DNA of 64,000 bases from Pseudomonas putida (lineage in GTDB: Bacteria; Pseudomonadota; Gammaproteobacteria; Pseudomonadales; Pseudomonadaceae). Numbering within the stretch: the stretch's first letter is position 1; each line of letters starts with the position of its first letter. Where the stretch lies: assembly GCF_002025705.1 (NCBI RefSeq), contig NZ_CP018846.1, positions 5,943,501 through 6,007,500 of the forward strand, given 5' to 3'. This document shows positions 34,101 through 42,175 of the stretch, piece by piece. A program made the position numbers and the translations under genes. The notes below the pieces were generated by a model. That model saw only the letters and a list, made by a program, of their open reading frames with translations, ran no database searches and was not told the DNA's origin.

Positions 34101-36230
34101 GTTGTGCCAAACCTGAAGCATGGCCTGCGCAATGCGTGCATGCAGTTGGGCACGATCACGCGCAGGCGTGAGTTGGTAGGCGGCCTCCATCACCCGGTCG
34201 TGGGCGAAGCCCAGGCCTTTCTGGCCTGGTAGCAGGAAACCCGCAGCAATCATGGCCTTCAACGGTTCGCCCGACAGGGATGCAAGCAGGCGATGCAGCA
34301 GCCGTTCATCGCAGCGGCCACCCACCGCGCTGGCGATCCGCAGCACATCGCGCTGGCACTCCGGCAGCCGTGCCAGGCGGTGGATCATCAGGTCTGCGAC
34401 ATTATCGGAGTAACGGTGCCGGGCCACGGCCTTAAGGCACCACGTCCAGCGCATGGCCTGGGTATCGAAGGTGATCAGCCTGTCCTCGACCATGGCCCTG
34501 AGGATCTGGTTGATGAAGAACGGGTTACCTGCGGTCTTGTCGAGGACCAGTTCGGCAACCGGCAACGCCTCGTCAGGGCTGACGTGGTAGCGCTCGCCGA
34601 TCAGTTCGGTGACTGCGCCGACGGTCAGTGGGCGCAGGTTCAGTGTGATCTTGTGCAGTTTTTCAGGCGTGACAAGTTGCGTATTGGCAGCTTGCTGATC
34701 GTTGCGCCGGGCGAAGATCAGCAACAGGTTGGCGGGAGCCTGGGCAAGCAATTGTGCCAGTAGCTGCCGGGTAGCGACGTCGGCCCACTGCAGGTCATCG
34801 AAACACAGCACCAGCGGCTTGCCGGGTTGGCTGAACACTTGCAGGAATTCGACGATGGCCCGCTGTTCTTTCTGCAGTGCCAGGCGGGTGGGTTTTTCCG
34901 GCAGATCGGGCAGAGGGCCGAGGATCAGTTGCAGGTCCGGTGCCAGTTTGCCGAGCAGTCGACCGTGGCCTTTGATGCGCTTGAGGATCTCACGGCGCAG
35001 GGTGTCGAGGTCCTGGCTGTTCTTGGCCAGCAGCTGGGTGGTCAGCGAACCGAGGATCTCGACCCACGGCGCATAGGGTATTGCCTGTTCCCGGCTGTTG
35101 CACTTGCCGACAGCCCAGAAGCCTTCGGCATGGGCTTTGAGTGCGGCCTCCACCAGGCTGGACTTGCCCATGCCTGCAGCGCCGTTGATGAACAGCACCT
35201 GGGGTTTGCTGTCGCGACGTAGTGCCTTGAGCATCAAGGCGATGAGTTTCAGTTCGGCACTGCGGCCATACAGACGCCCGCGGCTGGGCAAAACAGGGTC
35301 GGCGTAGCCGGGCTCGAAGGCGGTGATGGTCTGGCTGGTGGCCCATTGTCGTTGGCAGTGGGCCAGGTCTACGGCCAGGGCACGGGCACTCTGGTAGCGG
35401 GCGTCTGGCTCCTTCGCCAGGGCCTTGGCCAGGATCCGGCTCAGTGGTTCTGGTACCTGGCTGTCGACCTCACAGGCCGTGCGTGGCTGAACCCCCGCAT
35501 GCAATTGGCGCCAGTGCTGGGTATCGCGCCCGGCCAGCGGCAGCTCGCCCAGCAGCAGTTGGTAGAGAATCGCGCCCAAGGCATAGATGTCGCTGCGCCG
35601 GTCGCTGCTGCTGCCATGGGGGCAGATCTGTTCCGGTGCCAGGTAGGCCCAGTTGCCGATTGCGTTGCCCTGTTCGCTGATCAGTTCGGGTGTGTCGGCA
35701 CGAAAACAGCCCAGGCGCACCCGGTGGTTCGGCTGCAGGCATACATGTTCCGGCTGCAGCGCACCGTGCAGCACATTGCGTTCGTGGGCTTGAGCCAGGG
35801 CGTTGGCGGCGCTTGCCGCAATGTCGAGAAAGGCCGCAAGGTCGACTGGGCCTTGGCTGATCAGGTCGGCGATGGAGCGGCCGGCCGGGTACACCAGCAA
35901 CGGGCCTTCAGCGGAACGGACGAACGCCGAGGGAATTACCGCCCACTGTGGGTCCAGCTGCAGGCGGTAGTCACGCTCCAGGCGCTGGCAGGCTGCGGGC
36001 GCTTCGAGCGGCGCGCGTACGGCGATCCAGGCCTGGCCAGTGGCAGGGTCATGCAGGCGGAAGTAGCTGAGCTCACCTTCCTGGCCCAGCTGCGTGATAT
36101 CGCAGCGATTCAGCCAGTCGTCGTCGATCGACTGGTCGAAATCGATGGGCCTGTTTGCGAGGCGTTCATCGAGCACAAAGCACCCCCTGCTAGCGACATC
36201 CTGACGCGCGAGTATACGCAGCGGACCCAT
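31068..36230 (-). CDS. giant pseudokinase/AAA-ATPase/GAF/histidine kinase
   Basis: This predicted cytoplasmic sensor has 1720 residues. A Ser/Thr-kinase-like domain (about 50-290) has lost the catalytic Asp (HGALQPEH in place of HRDLKPEN) and the DFG motif (LGCFRAD), so it is probably a pseudokinase; APEQ remains. A STAND-type ATPase follows with Walker A GAAGMGKSS (350-358) and Walker B LVLCFDD (473-479), then a long helical TPR-like region, a GAF domain (about 1290-1440), and a histidine kinase with H-box ASIAHEISQPL (His about 1489), NLITNALEAL, DNGPGI and GLGMGLAI. The last 16 residues are encoded by a REP arm. The start is ATG 36230. The divergent response regulators are the likely partners. 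Confidence 0.9.
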   Translation of the reverse strand: MGPLRILARQDVASRGCFVLDERLANRPIDFDQSIDDDWLNRCDITQLGQEGELSYFRLHDPATGQAWIAVRAPLEAPAACQRLERDYRLQLDPQWAVIPSAFVRSAEGPLLVYPAGRSIADLISQGPVDLAAFLDIAASAANALAQAHERNVLHGALQPEHVCLQPNHRVRLGCFRADTPELISEQGNAIGNWAYLAPEQICPHGSSSDRRSDIYALGAILYQLLLGELPLAGRDTQHWRQLHAGVQPRTACEVDSQVPEPLSRILAKALAKEPDARYQSARALAVDLAHCQRQWATSQTITAFEPGYADPVLPSRGRLYGRSAELKLIALMLKALRRDSKPQVLFINGAAGMGKSSLVEAALKAHAEGFWAVGKCNSREQAIPYAPWVEILGSLTTQLLAKNSQDLDTLRREILKRIKGHGRLLGKLAPDLQLILGPLPDLPEKPTRLALQKEQRAIVEFLQVFSQPGKPLVLCFDDLQWADVATRQLLAQLLAQAPANLLLIFARRNDQQAANTQLVTPEKLHKITLNLRPLTVGAVTELIGERYHVSPDEALPVAELVLDKTAGNPFFINQILRAMVEDRLITFDTQAMRWTWCLKAVARHRYSDNVADLMIHRLARLPECQRDVLRIASAVGGRCDERLLHRLLASLSGEPLKAMIAAGFLLPGQKGLGFAHDRVMEAAYQLTPARDRAQLHARIAQAMLQVWHNDLQKVVFEIANQLQRASPCGFATNDCDVFLQLLRDAALRASDNGAYEQAAAYLQACEQLLRQDATAQSHARHGFAIACMAAECDMQLARMADAEGRIMECLQRACSALEQARVCRLQARLHILRCDYQAAITTTVAGLELLGISLARGTDPQQVAASHAHVHALIERKGRHCLASLPRTDSEEVAVAIGLLATLSSSFFVQDDICFLHLAKLMELSLLHGVAPGSTYGMAWYGVMIAERFGSYHDGHACCLAALKLIERHGFEADLTSALLALDQVSAWTSPMEFARRTALEAVDSTRVSGDLAMTCHACSHLVSDSLFMGRCLPEVAEEVAQGLVTVRGHGFSDIEQILHAQQGFVANLSGTSCTASPTRVNSPTTGFFQHLFSGMSAFYLGNIPQAMHSLGAAGDSAWAAPAHINLADYHLFRGLVLGSPEAPGSLADKLAELQALRKRFERWASFNPVTFRNKLLLIEGVIARLEGDGLAAIRCFDQAQIAATAAGFIHEQALAHEQLAEVCIPSGLISGANLHLRIARDCFHIWGATGKVHQLEALHPFLRTQPVQETYRATQQAKLDLEAGIEAARALSEEVLLEGLIETLMGHLTQHSGADHGALLIVSGAEFQMAALAYIDDAGLHVSMDNCQRFMTQAPLSIINATMRTKKPLVLNDALCECPEAFRQELHARNARSVLCLPLVIQGVLIGLVYLENRLVPNLFGSQRLAMLEILASQAAVSLQTAKFYTRLAEDNQARGQMEEELRRSRAELARSAHLQVMNELSASIAHEISQPLLGIASNAAASLRWLKRAEPNLEEAIAGLEDIRNDSERAANIVRALRSLAKQSPMQLKAVKVDELIREVLRLTSADAAKYRVEVHTRLQAGVSVMGDPVQLQQLVFNLITNALEALAGYRSDGMLRIASVVAGDGVEVCVDDNGPGIAADERARVFDAFHTTKDAGLGMGLAICNSVVQAHGGQLQALVSQFGGCQIRFTLPVNNAQPDLASSRRFDASINPLPQG

Positions 36231-36331
36231 CAAGAATGCGGCCTGCAGCCGGCTTGGCAGAAACGGGCACGCTGTTGTCCGTTATCAGTACCTGGCGCCT
36301 GGAGGGGGCTTGTATAGTTCTGAGGCCAACC

Positions 36332-36345
36332 TATCCCTCGGGATA
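36332..36345. promoter_or_regulatory. perfect TATCCC-TC-GGGATA palindrome in the kinase/regulator intergenic region
   Basis: The 14-base dyad lies about 72 bases upstream of the response-regulator start and about 100 bases from the kinase start. It is followed by ATTGT. A related site precedes ycaC-3. Confidence 0.55.
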
Positions 36346-36416
36346 ATTGTCTGATCGCGTTCGCTGGCCTAGGCTGCCCGAGGCTGCGCAATCGCCCATG
36401 CCCGCGCGAGGAAACC

Positions 36417-37397
36417 ATGATCCGAATAGGCAATGCCCAGGTGTCGCTGGAGCGGAGAGAAGCCTTTCTCGACGGCAAGCCGATCCCGTTGGGCGGGCGG
36501 GCATTCGAGGTGCTGGCCACGCTGATCAAGGCCAAGGGCCGGGTGGTCGGCAAGGACGAGCTGTTCAGCCAGGTGTGGGCCGGCACGGTGGTTGAGGACA
36601 ACAACCTGCAGGTGCAGGTGTCGCTGTTGCGCAAGGCCTTCGGCGATCGCGGGCTGATCCAGACCGTACCGCGTCGGGGTTATCGCCTGGCGGCCGACGT
36701 CAGTATCGACGTGCCTTGCCTGGCGCTGGGTCAATCTGCGCTTTGCGCCGTGGCCGGTGCCACCGAGCCGCTCGATGACGGTGCGGACGTGCCAGTGCTG
36801 GTGGTGGACGACGACCCATCGGTGCGCAAGGCACTGGGCCGCCTGCTGCGCTCACAGGATATTCCCCACCGGTTGTTCGCCAGTGCCGAGGAGCTGTTCG
36901 ACGCTCGCCTGGAAACCCCCTGCGCCTGCCTGCTGCTGGACATGCACCTGCCAGAAACCAGCGGCCTTGAGGTGCAGGCTGCATTGGGGCGGTTGGCGCT
37001 GCCTTGGCCGATCGTGTTCATGACCGGCTTCGGCACCATCCCCATGACGGTCCAGGCGATGCGCGCCGGTGCCGTGGAGTTTTTGACCAAGCCTTTCGAC
37101 GAAGGCCAGCTGCTGGCACTGCTTGTAGCGGTACGCGCCCGCGCTGTGACCGAGGGGCGCAAATGGCACCATGCGCGGCAGGTCGAGGAAAAGTACCAGC
37201 GCCTGACCCAGCGCGAACGTCAGGTGTTCACACTGGTGGTTGGCGGCCTTTCGCACAAGCAGATCGCCAAGGAGATCGGCACCAGTGAGGTGACCACCAA
37301 GGTGCACAAGAAGAACATCATGAACAAGATGCAGTCACGCTCACTGCTGGAGCTGGTGGCCATGCACAACGTCATCGAGGCTCGGTCTGGCGCATGA
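36417..37397 (+). CDS. response regulator with two different DNA-binding domains (OmpR wHTH - REC - LuxR HTH)
   Basis: This 326-residue regulator has an unusual order. Residues 1-95 are an OmpR/PhoB-type winged helix (LDGKPIPLGGRAFEVLATLI; VVEDNNLQVQVSLLRKAFG; TVPRRGYRL). Residues 126-240 are a receiver with acidic pocket D131-D133, phospho-acceptor D175 (LLLDMHLPE), T203 and K225 (LTKPF). Residues 262-320 are a LuxR/FixJ-type helix-turn-helix (LTQRERQVFTLVVGGLSHKQ; IGTSEVTTKVHKKNIMNKM). The FixJ-like half alone would be a complete regulator; the front winged helix looks like an added module. It overlaps the next receiver gene by four bases and is divergent from the giant kinase. Confidence 0.9.
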   Translation: MIRIGNAQVSLERREAFLDGKPIPLGGRAFEVLATLIKAKGRVVGKDELFSQVWAGTVVEDNNLQVQVSLLRKAFGDRGLIQTVPRRGYRLAADVSIDVPCLALGQSALCAVAGATEPLDDGADVPVLVVDDDPSVRKALGRLLRSQDIPHRLFASAEELFDARLETPCACLLLDMHLPETSGLEVQAALGRLALPWPIVFMTGFGTIPMTVQAMRAGAVEFLTKPFDEGQLLALLVAVRARAVTEGRKWHHARQVEEKYQRLTQRERQVFTLVVGGLSHKQIAKEIGTSEVTTKVHKKNIMNKMQSRSLLELVAMHNVIEARSGA

Positions 37398-37759
37398 GCA
37401 GAGCGGTGTGCATCGTCGATGACGATGCTTCGGTGCGCAAAAGCCTGGCCAATCTGCTGCGTTCGGCGGGCTTCGGCAGCCTGGCATTTGCCACGGGGGA
37501 AGTGTTTCTGGCTTCGGAGCTGGCGCGCGAGGCAGGCTGCGTTCTGCTCGATCTGAAGATGCCGGGGATGAGTGGGCTGGACGTGCAGCGCGAGCTGGCG
37601 CGGCGGGGTTGGCGCTTGCCGGTGATCTGCATGTCGGCGCATTGGGATGAAGGTGCGCTGCAGGCGGCACTGCGCAATGGCGCACGGGCTTGTCTGGGCA
37701 AGCCGTTTCCCGAAGAGGTGTTGCTCAAGGTGGTCGAAGAGGCGCTGGCAGGTGAATGA
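37394..37759 (+). CDS. single-domain response regulator (FixJ-type receiver)
   Basis: This 121-residue protein is a receiver domain only. It has acidic residues D9-D11 (IVDDDASVRKSLANLL), phospho-acceptor D53 (LLDLKMPGMSG), S81 in place of the usual Thr and K103 (LGKPF). No output domain follows. ATGA overlap with the preceding regulator gene implies translational coupling. It could act as a phosphate sink or a competitor for the giant kinase, or bind a protein partner. Confidence 0.9.
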   Translation: MSRAVCIVDDDASVRKSLANLLRSAGFGSLAFATGEVFLASELAREAGCVLLDLKMPGMSGLDVQRELARRGWRLPVICMSAHWDEGALQAALRNGARACLGKPFPEEVLLKVVEEALAGE

Positions 37760-37832
37760 GCACACCTGATCAATCAATGGCTGCGCATTCGGGCGATGCT
37801 CGTTGGGTTGATCGAATTGCGAGACCTTTCCC

Positions 37833-38261
37833 ATGCCACGCCTCAATACCTTTCTCGACCCTCAATCGCCGGCCCTGATCGCCAGCGGCCTGCTGTTAAT
37901 GCGGGTGATGGCGGCGCTGCTGCTATTTTCCATTCACGGCTTGCCCAAGCTGCTGGACTGGAGCGGGGAGTTGCAGCGCATCGAAGATCCTTTTGGCCTT
38001 GGGGCGTCGCTGACCTTGGGCCTGGCCGTGTTTGCCGAGGTGATTGGCCCGGTGTTGCTGGTGCTGGGGATCGCAGCGCGGCTGGCCTGCCTGCCGGTGT
38101 TGGCGGTGTTGCTGGTGGCGCTGCTGGTGGTGCATCCGGACTGGTCGCTGGAGCAGGGGCAGTTTGCCTGGTTGCTGGTGGCGCTTTATGGCGGACTGGC
38201 GCTGACCGGGCCTGGGGCGTATTCGGTCGCAGGGTGGATCGGTCGGGCCAGGTTTTCCTGA
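37833..38261 (+). CDS. DoxX-family membrane protein
   Basis: This 142-residue inner-membrane protein has four helices. The first carries LMRVMAALLLFSIHGLPKLLDW and the second VFAEVIGPVLLVLGIAARLACL, the usual DoxX pattern (FxxHGxxK and AxxExxxxxLLxxG). It lies 73 bases after the receiver gene on the same strand and could be the last gene of that operon. DoxX proteins are linked to thiol/redox stress and quinone-dependent oxidations, but no activity can be assigned here. The ribosome site is weak (GAG). Confidence 0.82.
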   Translation: MPRLNTFLDPQSPALIASGLLLMRVMAALLLFSIHGLPKLLDWSGELQRIEDPFGLGASLTLGLAVFAEVIGPVLLVLGIAARLACLPVLAVLLVALLVVHPDWSLEQGQFAWLLVALYGGLALTGPGAYSVAGWIGRARFS

Positions 38262-38266
38262 TGGAT

Positions 38267-38376
38267 TTTGGGGCCGCTTTGCGACCCTTTCGCGACACAA
38301 GGCCGCTCCTACAAGGGAACGCGATTTCTTGTAGGAGCGGCCTTGTGTCGCGAAAGGGTCGCAAAGCGGCCCCAAA
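38267..38376. repeat. long REP inverted pair between doxX and comM
   Basis: Arms of about 49 bases (38267-38315 and 38328-38376) are inverted with a 12-base loop. The core is AGCGGCCTTGTGTCGCG, with nested GGGGCCGCTTTGCGACCC at the ends. It may serve as a bidirectional terminator-like structure for the convergent genes. Confidence 0.9.
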
Positions 38377-38379
38377 GAT

Positions 38380-39870
38380 CTAACGGCTCCCTGGTCGGTA
38401 CTGCAAGGCCTCGGCCAGATGGCTTTTGCCGATCACCTGACTGCCTTCCAGATCGGCCAATGTGCGTGCAACTTTCAGCAGCCGATGCGCTGCCCGCAAA
38501 GAAAGACTCAGCCGCTCGCAGGCAGTCTCCAGCCAAGCCTGGTCCGCCGCTGCCAGCTGACAATGACGACGCAACCCCTCCAGGTTTAGAAACGCATTGG
38601 CACAGCCTTGCCGTCGCTGCTGCACTTCACGGGCCTCGGCCACCCTGGCTGCCACACCGGTGCTGGTTTCGCCGCTCGGCTGGCTGTTGAGCGTGGTGGT
38701 CTCGCGGGCCACGGTCAGGTGCAAGTCGATGCGGTCCAGCAACGGGCCTGACAGCTTGTTGCGATACCGTGCGATCTGTTCGGTACTGCAGCGGCAGCGT
38801 CCAGTCGGGTCGCCCAGATACCCGCAAGGGCAGGGGTTCATTGCCGCCACCAGCTGGAAGCGTGCCGGGAAACGCACCTTGTCGCGCGCCCGTGCAATCA
38901 CGATCTCGCCCGACTCCAGCGGCTCGCGCAGCACCTCCAGCACGCGCCTTTCAAACTCTGGGAGCTCGTCGAGAAACAGCACGCCATGGTGCGCCAGAGT
39001 GATCTCGCCAGGTTGCGGCCGGCTGCCGCCGCCAACCAGCGCGGGCCCTGAGGCCGAATGGTGCGGATGGCGAAATGGCCGCTGCGGCCAGCTGCTAAGC
39101 GGCGCGTGACCACTGACCGACTGGATCGCCGCTACCTCCAGCGCCTCGTGTTCATCCAGCGGCGGCAGCAGGCCGGGAAGACGGCTGGCGAGCAAGGTCT
39201 TGCCCGTGCCGGGCGGGCCGGTGAACAACAAGTTATGCGCCCCGGCTGCGGCCAGCAGCAATGCCCGCTTGGCCGCGACCTGGCCCTGGACCTCGCTGAG
39301 GTCCGGGTAAGGATGCTGCTGCAGGACCAGGCCATTGGCGGCGAACGGCGGCAACGGCACTTGCCCGTTGAGGTGCGCTACCAGCTCCAGCAGATGCCCC
39401 ACTGCATACACCACCAGTCCGCCGGCCAGGCTGGCTTCTTCGGCATTCTCCCGCGGCACCACCAGCGCCCGGCCCGCCTCGCGTGCCGCCAGCGCTGCCG
39501 GCAATACACCCTGCACTGGGCGCAGGCTGCCCGACAGTGCCAGTTCACCCAGGCACTCCATGTCGCTCAACGCCGCTATCGGCACTTGGCCGTCGGCGGC
39601 CAGGATGCCCAATGCGATGGCCAGGTCATAACGCCCGCCGTCCTTGGGCAGGTCGGCCGGTGCGAGGTTCTGGGTAATGCGCCGTTGGGGGTAATTCAGC
39701 CCGGAATTGACGATGGCGCTGCGCACACGGTCCTTGCTCTCCTTGACCGTGGTTTCCGGCAAGCCGACCAGGGTGAGATGGGGCAGGCCGTTGGCCAGGT
39801 GCGTTTCGACGCTGACTGCCGGGGCCTGCACGCCGACTTGGGCGCGGCTGTGGACGAGGGCGAGGGACAT
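38380..39870 (-). CDS. comM: ComM/YifB family AAA+ ATPase
   Basis: This 496-residue MCM-like helicase family protein promotes branch migration during natural-transformation recombination in Vibrio and Acinetobacter; in other bacteria it is called YifB. Motifs are the N-terminal ChlI-like domain (LPHLTLVGLPETTVKESKDR), Walker A GPPGTGKT, Walker B GVLFLDELPEF, sensor AAMNPCPCGYLGD with a Cys-rich insert CRCS, and the C-terminal SLRAAHRLLKVARTLADLEG. The start at 39870 (MSLALVHSRAQVG) has CGGAG upstream; six extra in-frame residues lack support. A hairpin with a T-run sits in its leader. Confidence 0.92.
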   Translation of the reverse strand: MSLALVHSRAQVGVQAPAVSVETHLANGLPHLTLVGLPETTVKESKDRVRSAIVNSGLNYPQRRITQNLAPADLPKDGGRYDLAIALGILAADGQVPIAALSDMECLGELALSGSLRPVQGVLPAALAAREAGRALVVPRENAEEASLAGGLVVYAVGHLLELVAHLNGQVPLPPFAANGLVLQQHPYPDLSEVQGQVAAKRALLLAAAGAHNLLFTGPPGTGKTLLASRLPGLLPPLDEHEALEVAAIQSVSGHAPLSSWPQRPFRHPHHSASGPALVGGGSRPQPGEITLAHHGVLFLDELPEFERRVLEVLREPLESGEIVIARARDKVRFPARFQLVAAMNPCPCGYLGDPTGRCRCSTEQIARYRNKLSGPLLDRIDLHLTVARETTTLNSQPSGETSTGVAARVAEAREVQQRRQGCANAFLNLEGLRRHCQLAAADQAWLETACERLSLSLRAAHRLLKVARTLADLEGSQVIGKSHLAEALQYRPGSR

Positions 39871-39894
39871 GGACACTCCGTTTGTCACGACATG

Positions 39895-39915
39895 GAAAAG
39901 CCGCTTCCTGCGGCT
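39895..39915 (-). terminator. attenuator-like hairpin in the comM leader
   Basis: On the minus strand AGCCGC-AGGAA-GCGGCT is followed by TTTCC, 25 bases upstream of the comM ATG. No gene ends just before it on this strand, so it could act as a premature terminator in the comM message. Confidence 0.4.
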
Positions 39916-40126
39916 CGTCGAAGCCTAGAGTGTTTGCAATGAATTCGCGCAACAAGAATGCGACTTCCTTTTGCAGGGCAGGAGTTTTCCCTGCCTTTTC
40001 ACACAATCTGACAAATACTGGATCCAATTCTTTGCGAAGATCCCAGCTATGGCTTAGTGTTCATGAGCGACTGCTGTTGCCATTGGATGGCAACGCGACC
40101 CTGAAAATGGACTTAAGGTACTGCCC

Positions 40127-42139
40127 GTGCAAACGCTCATTCGCACCCGCCAGCAGATCCGAGAACGGGTGCAGGCCAACGAATACGCTGAACTCAACCG
40201 CTTGTTCGATGCGCTCCAGGCGCAGTGGCGGCAGGCGCCCCCCGGTGAGTGCCCCGCCTATCTGGAGGCTGTGCAGGGCTACATGCTGGATTGCGACTCC
40301 CAGGGCGGCAAGGCCCTGACGCAAACCCTCAAGGCCTGGATCGACACCTGCCCCAAGGCTTATCACCCACAGGTGGTGATGGGCTTTCACTGCTTCAGCC
40401 ACGCCTGCCAGATCCGTGGGCAGGCTGGCTCTGATGAAGTTTCCGAAGAGCGCTGCCTGGCTGCCGAACAGGCCTGCGAGAAGGGCGCTGCGCATTTCCT
40501 GCAGGCCATGCAGCGCAGCGCGCAACCGATTGCCGCAGTAATCGGCATGCTGCACGTCAGCGCGTACTTGCGCGAGCCCGGTTGGTTGGTCGAGTTGTTC
40601 GCTGGCCAGGTGGCGCGCTATCGGCCCAGCGCGCATGCCGATGTGGAAGTGCAGGAGGCCGCTGCGCCGTTGTTGGTCAAATACGGCCTGACGCCGTTGC
40701 TGGAGCTACCGCAATCATTGCCTGCAAATTTAGGCGCGCGTTTGCATGAGCAAGGCGAAAGTGCCCGGGATTACTGGCTGCGTCATGCACTGGCGTGGTT
40801 CCCAGGCTGCTTTGAGGCCATTGAGGCTTATGCCGCTTACCTGACCCCATGTTGGGGCGGCAGCGATGAGGCGATCGACGCATTGGCCTGCGGCCCGCTG
40901 TGCCAGGGCTGGCCTGAAGCCCTGCGCAATGCGATCCGCTGGCGGGCCCTGGAAGACAGCTTCTGGCTACCGCATCCCAAGCAACTGCTACAGGTGGCGA
41001 CCTGGCACAGAACTTTTGCTCAATGGGGCCAACGTGAACTCAGGCCCAAGGAACGCGCTACGCTGCTGGCCCGGCGTGGCGCCTTGCGGCGCTACTCGAT
41101 GCAGGATTACGCCGGAGCGATGCGTGACTTTGTCGAGAGTGTCGCGCTGTACCCTGACCACGGCTTCGTCCCGGCCATTGGCGAGCCCTTCCACAGCCTT
41201 GTATGCCTGGTGCTGTTCCACGAGGCTGAGGACGATTCGCAGGTATTGCGCACCGTCATCGAGCGGCTGTGCGACGACCGTCAACAGGCCGCGGCCTGTG
41301 CACTGCGGGCTGCGGGGCATCAGTTCGGGCTGTGGGGCTTCGGGCAATCTGCCGAGCAGGCATGCATGTGGTTGCGTTTGGCGGTCAAGCGCCAGTGCGG
41401 GCGGGAAGGGCAGGGCTTCGATGTGCTCGATGTACCGCGCCTGCTGTGGGCCGCCAGGCTGCATGAGGCTGCGCACTTCCTGTATGAAGCCTGCGCAGAG
41501 TTGAAACTGCCGGATGCCGCCCTCGCACTCTACGACCTGCATCGTGGCTGGCTGGACGACACCCCCGAGCAATATCTGAGTGGCAAGGCTGCCGAGCACT
41601 GGTTGCTGCGTGCGGCAGAGTCCGGCCACCCACTGGCCAAGTTCGACCTGGCTTGCCAGCGGATGAGCCACCCGCAAGGGCTGGAAGACCGAAAGGCGGC
41701 GCTGGCGGTCAAGCGGCTGTTGCTCGATGCACTGAGCTATCCGCAAATCCATGCCAAGGCGCAGTTGCAGCTAGGCATCCTGCTACGCCAGTACGGTGAT
41801 GCGCGGGAGCGTGTCGAGGCGGTCGACTATCTGCTGGGGCTGGCCGAGCATCCCGACGCCTGGATTGCAGCGCGCGCCTGTGCAGAACTCGGGCTGGCCT
41901 GGATGCAGGGCTGCGGCACGCGCAAGCAGAGCCGCTTCGCGGCAATCGAATGGGCCAATCACGCCGTTGCGCTGCAGTCGAGCGATCCGCTCATCGAAGA
42001 AATACAGGCCGAGATCCGCAACTCGCACAGCCGGGTGAAAACGTTGTTCACCGTGTGTGGGGCTGCGTTGTTCCGCGGCGACTTGCATGCCAGTGAACTG
42101 CCACCCAAAGCCGCCGGCCAGCACAGGGCTTCGGCCTGA
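40127..42139 (+). CDS. DUF4034-like protein with C-terminal Sel1/TPR-type helical repeats
   Basis: This predicted soluble protein of 670 residues has no signal peptide or membrane segment. The middle holds the DUF4034-type motif YAAYLTPCWGGSDEAIDAL. The C-terminal part (about 500-650) contains short helical repeats such as AEHWLLRAAESGHPLAKFDLA and ARACAELGLAWMQGCG, of the Sel1/TPR style, suggesting protein binding. The start is GTG with AAGG eight bases upstream. It stands alone and is convergent with the molbindin gene. I cannot assign a function; toxin-immunity and scaffold roles have been suggested for loosely similar repeat proteins, but nothing here decides this. Confidence 0.75.
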   Translation: MQTLIRTRQQIRERVQANEYAELNRLFDALQAQWRQAPPGECPAYLEAVQGYMLDCDSQGGKALTQTLKAWIDTCPKAYHPQVVMGFHCFSHACQIRGQAGSDEVSEERCLAAEQACEKGAAHFLQAMQRSAQPIAAVIGMLHVSAYLREPGWLVELFAGQVARYRPSAHADVEVQEAAAPLLVKYGLTPLLELPQSLPANLGARLHEQGESARDYWLRHALAWFPGCFEAIEAYAAYLTPCWGGSDEAIDALACGPLCQGWPEALRNAIRWRALEDSFWLPHPKQLLQVATWHRTFAQWGQRELRPKERATLLARRGALRRYSMQDYAGAMRDFVESVALYPDHGFVPAIGEPFHSLVCLVLFHEAEDDSQVLRTVIERLCDDRQQAAACALRAAGHQFGLWGFGQSAEQACMWLRLAVKRQCGREGQGFDVLDVPRLLWAARLHEAAHFLYEACAELKLPDAALALYDLHRGWLDDTPEQYLSGKAAEHWLLRAAESGHPLAKFDLACQRMSHPQGLEDRKAALAVKRLLLDALSYPQIHAKAQLQLGILLRQYGDARERVEAVDYLLGLAEHPDAWIAARACAELGLAWMQGCGTRKQSRFAAIEWANHAVALQSSDPLIEEIQAEIRNSHSRVKTLFTVCGAALFRGDLHASELPPKAAGQHRASA

Positions 42140-42147
42140 TCGAAGTC

Positions 42148-42175
42148 GGGGCCGCCAGGCGGCCCCGGCTTTTTA
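42148..42175. terminator. bidirectional-type terminator between the DUF4034 and molbindin genes
   Basis: GGGGCCGCC-A-GGCGGCCCC is followed on the plus strand by GGCTTTTT. The stem is perfect over 9 bases. It ends 8 bases after the DUF4034 stop and also covers the 3' end of the convergent gene. Confidence 0.8.
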
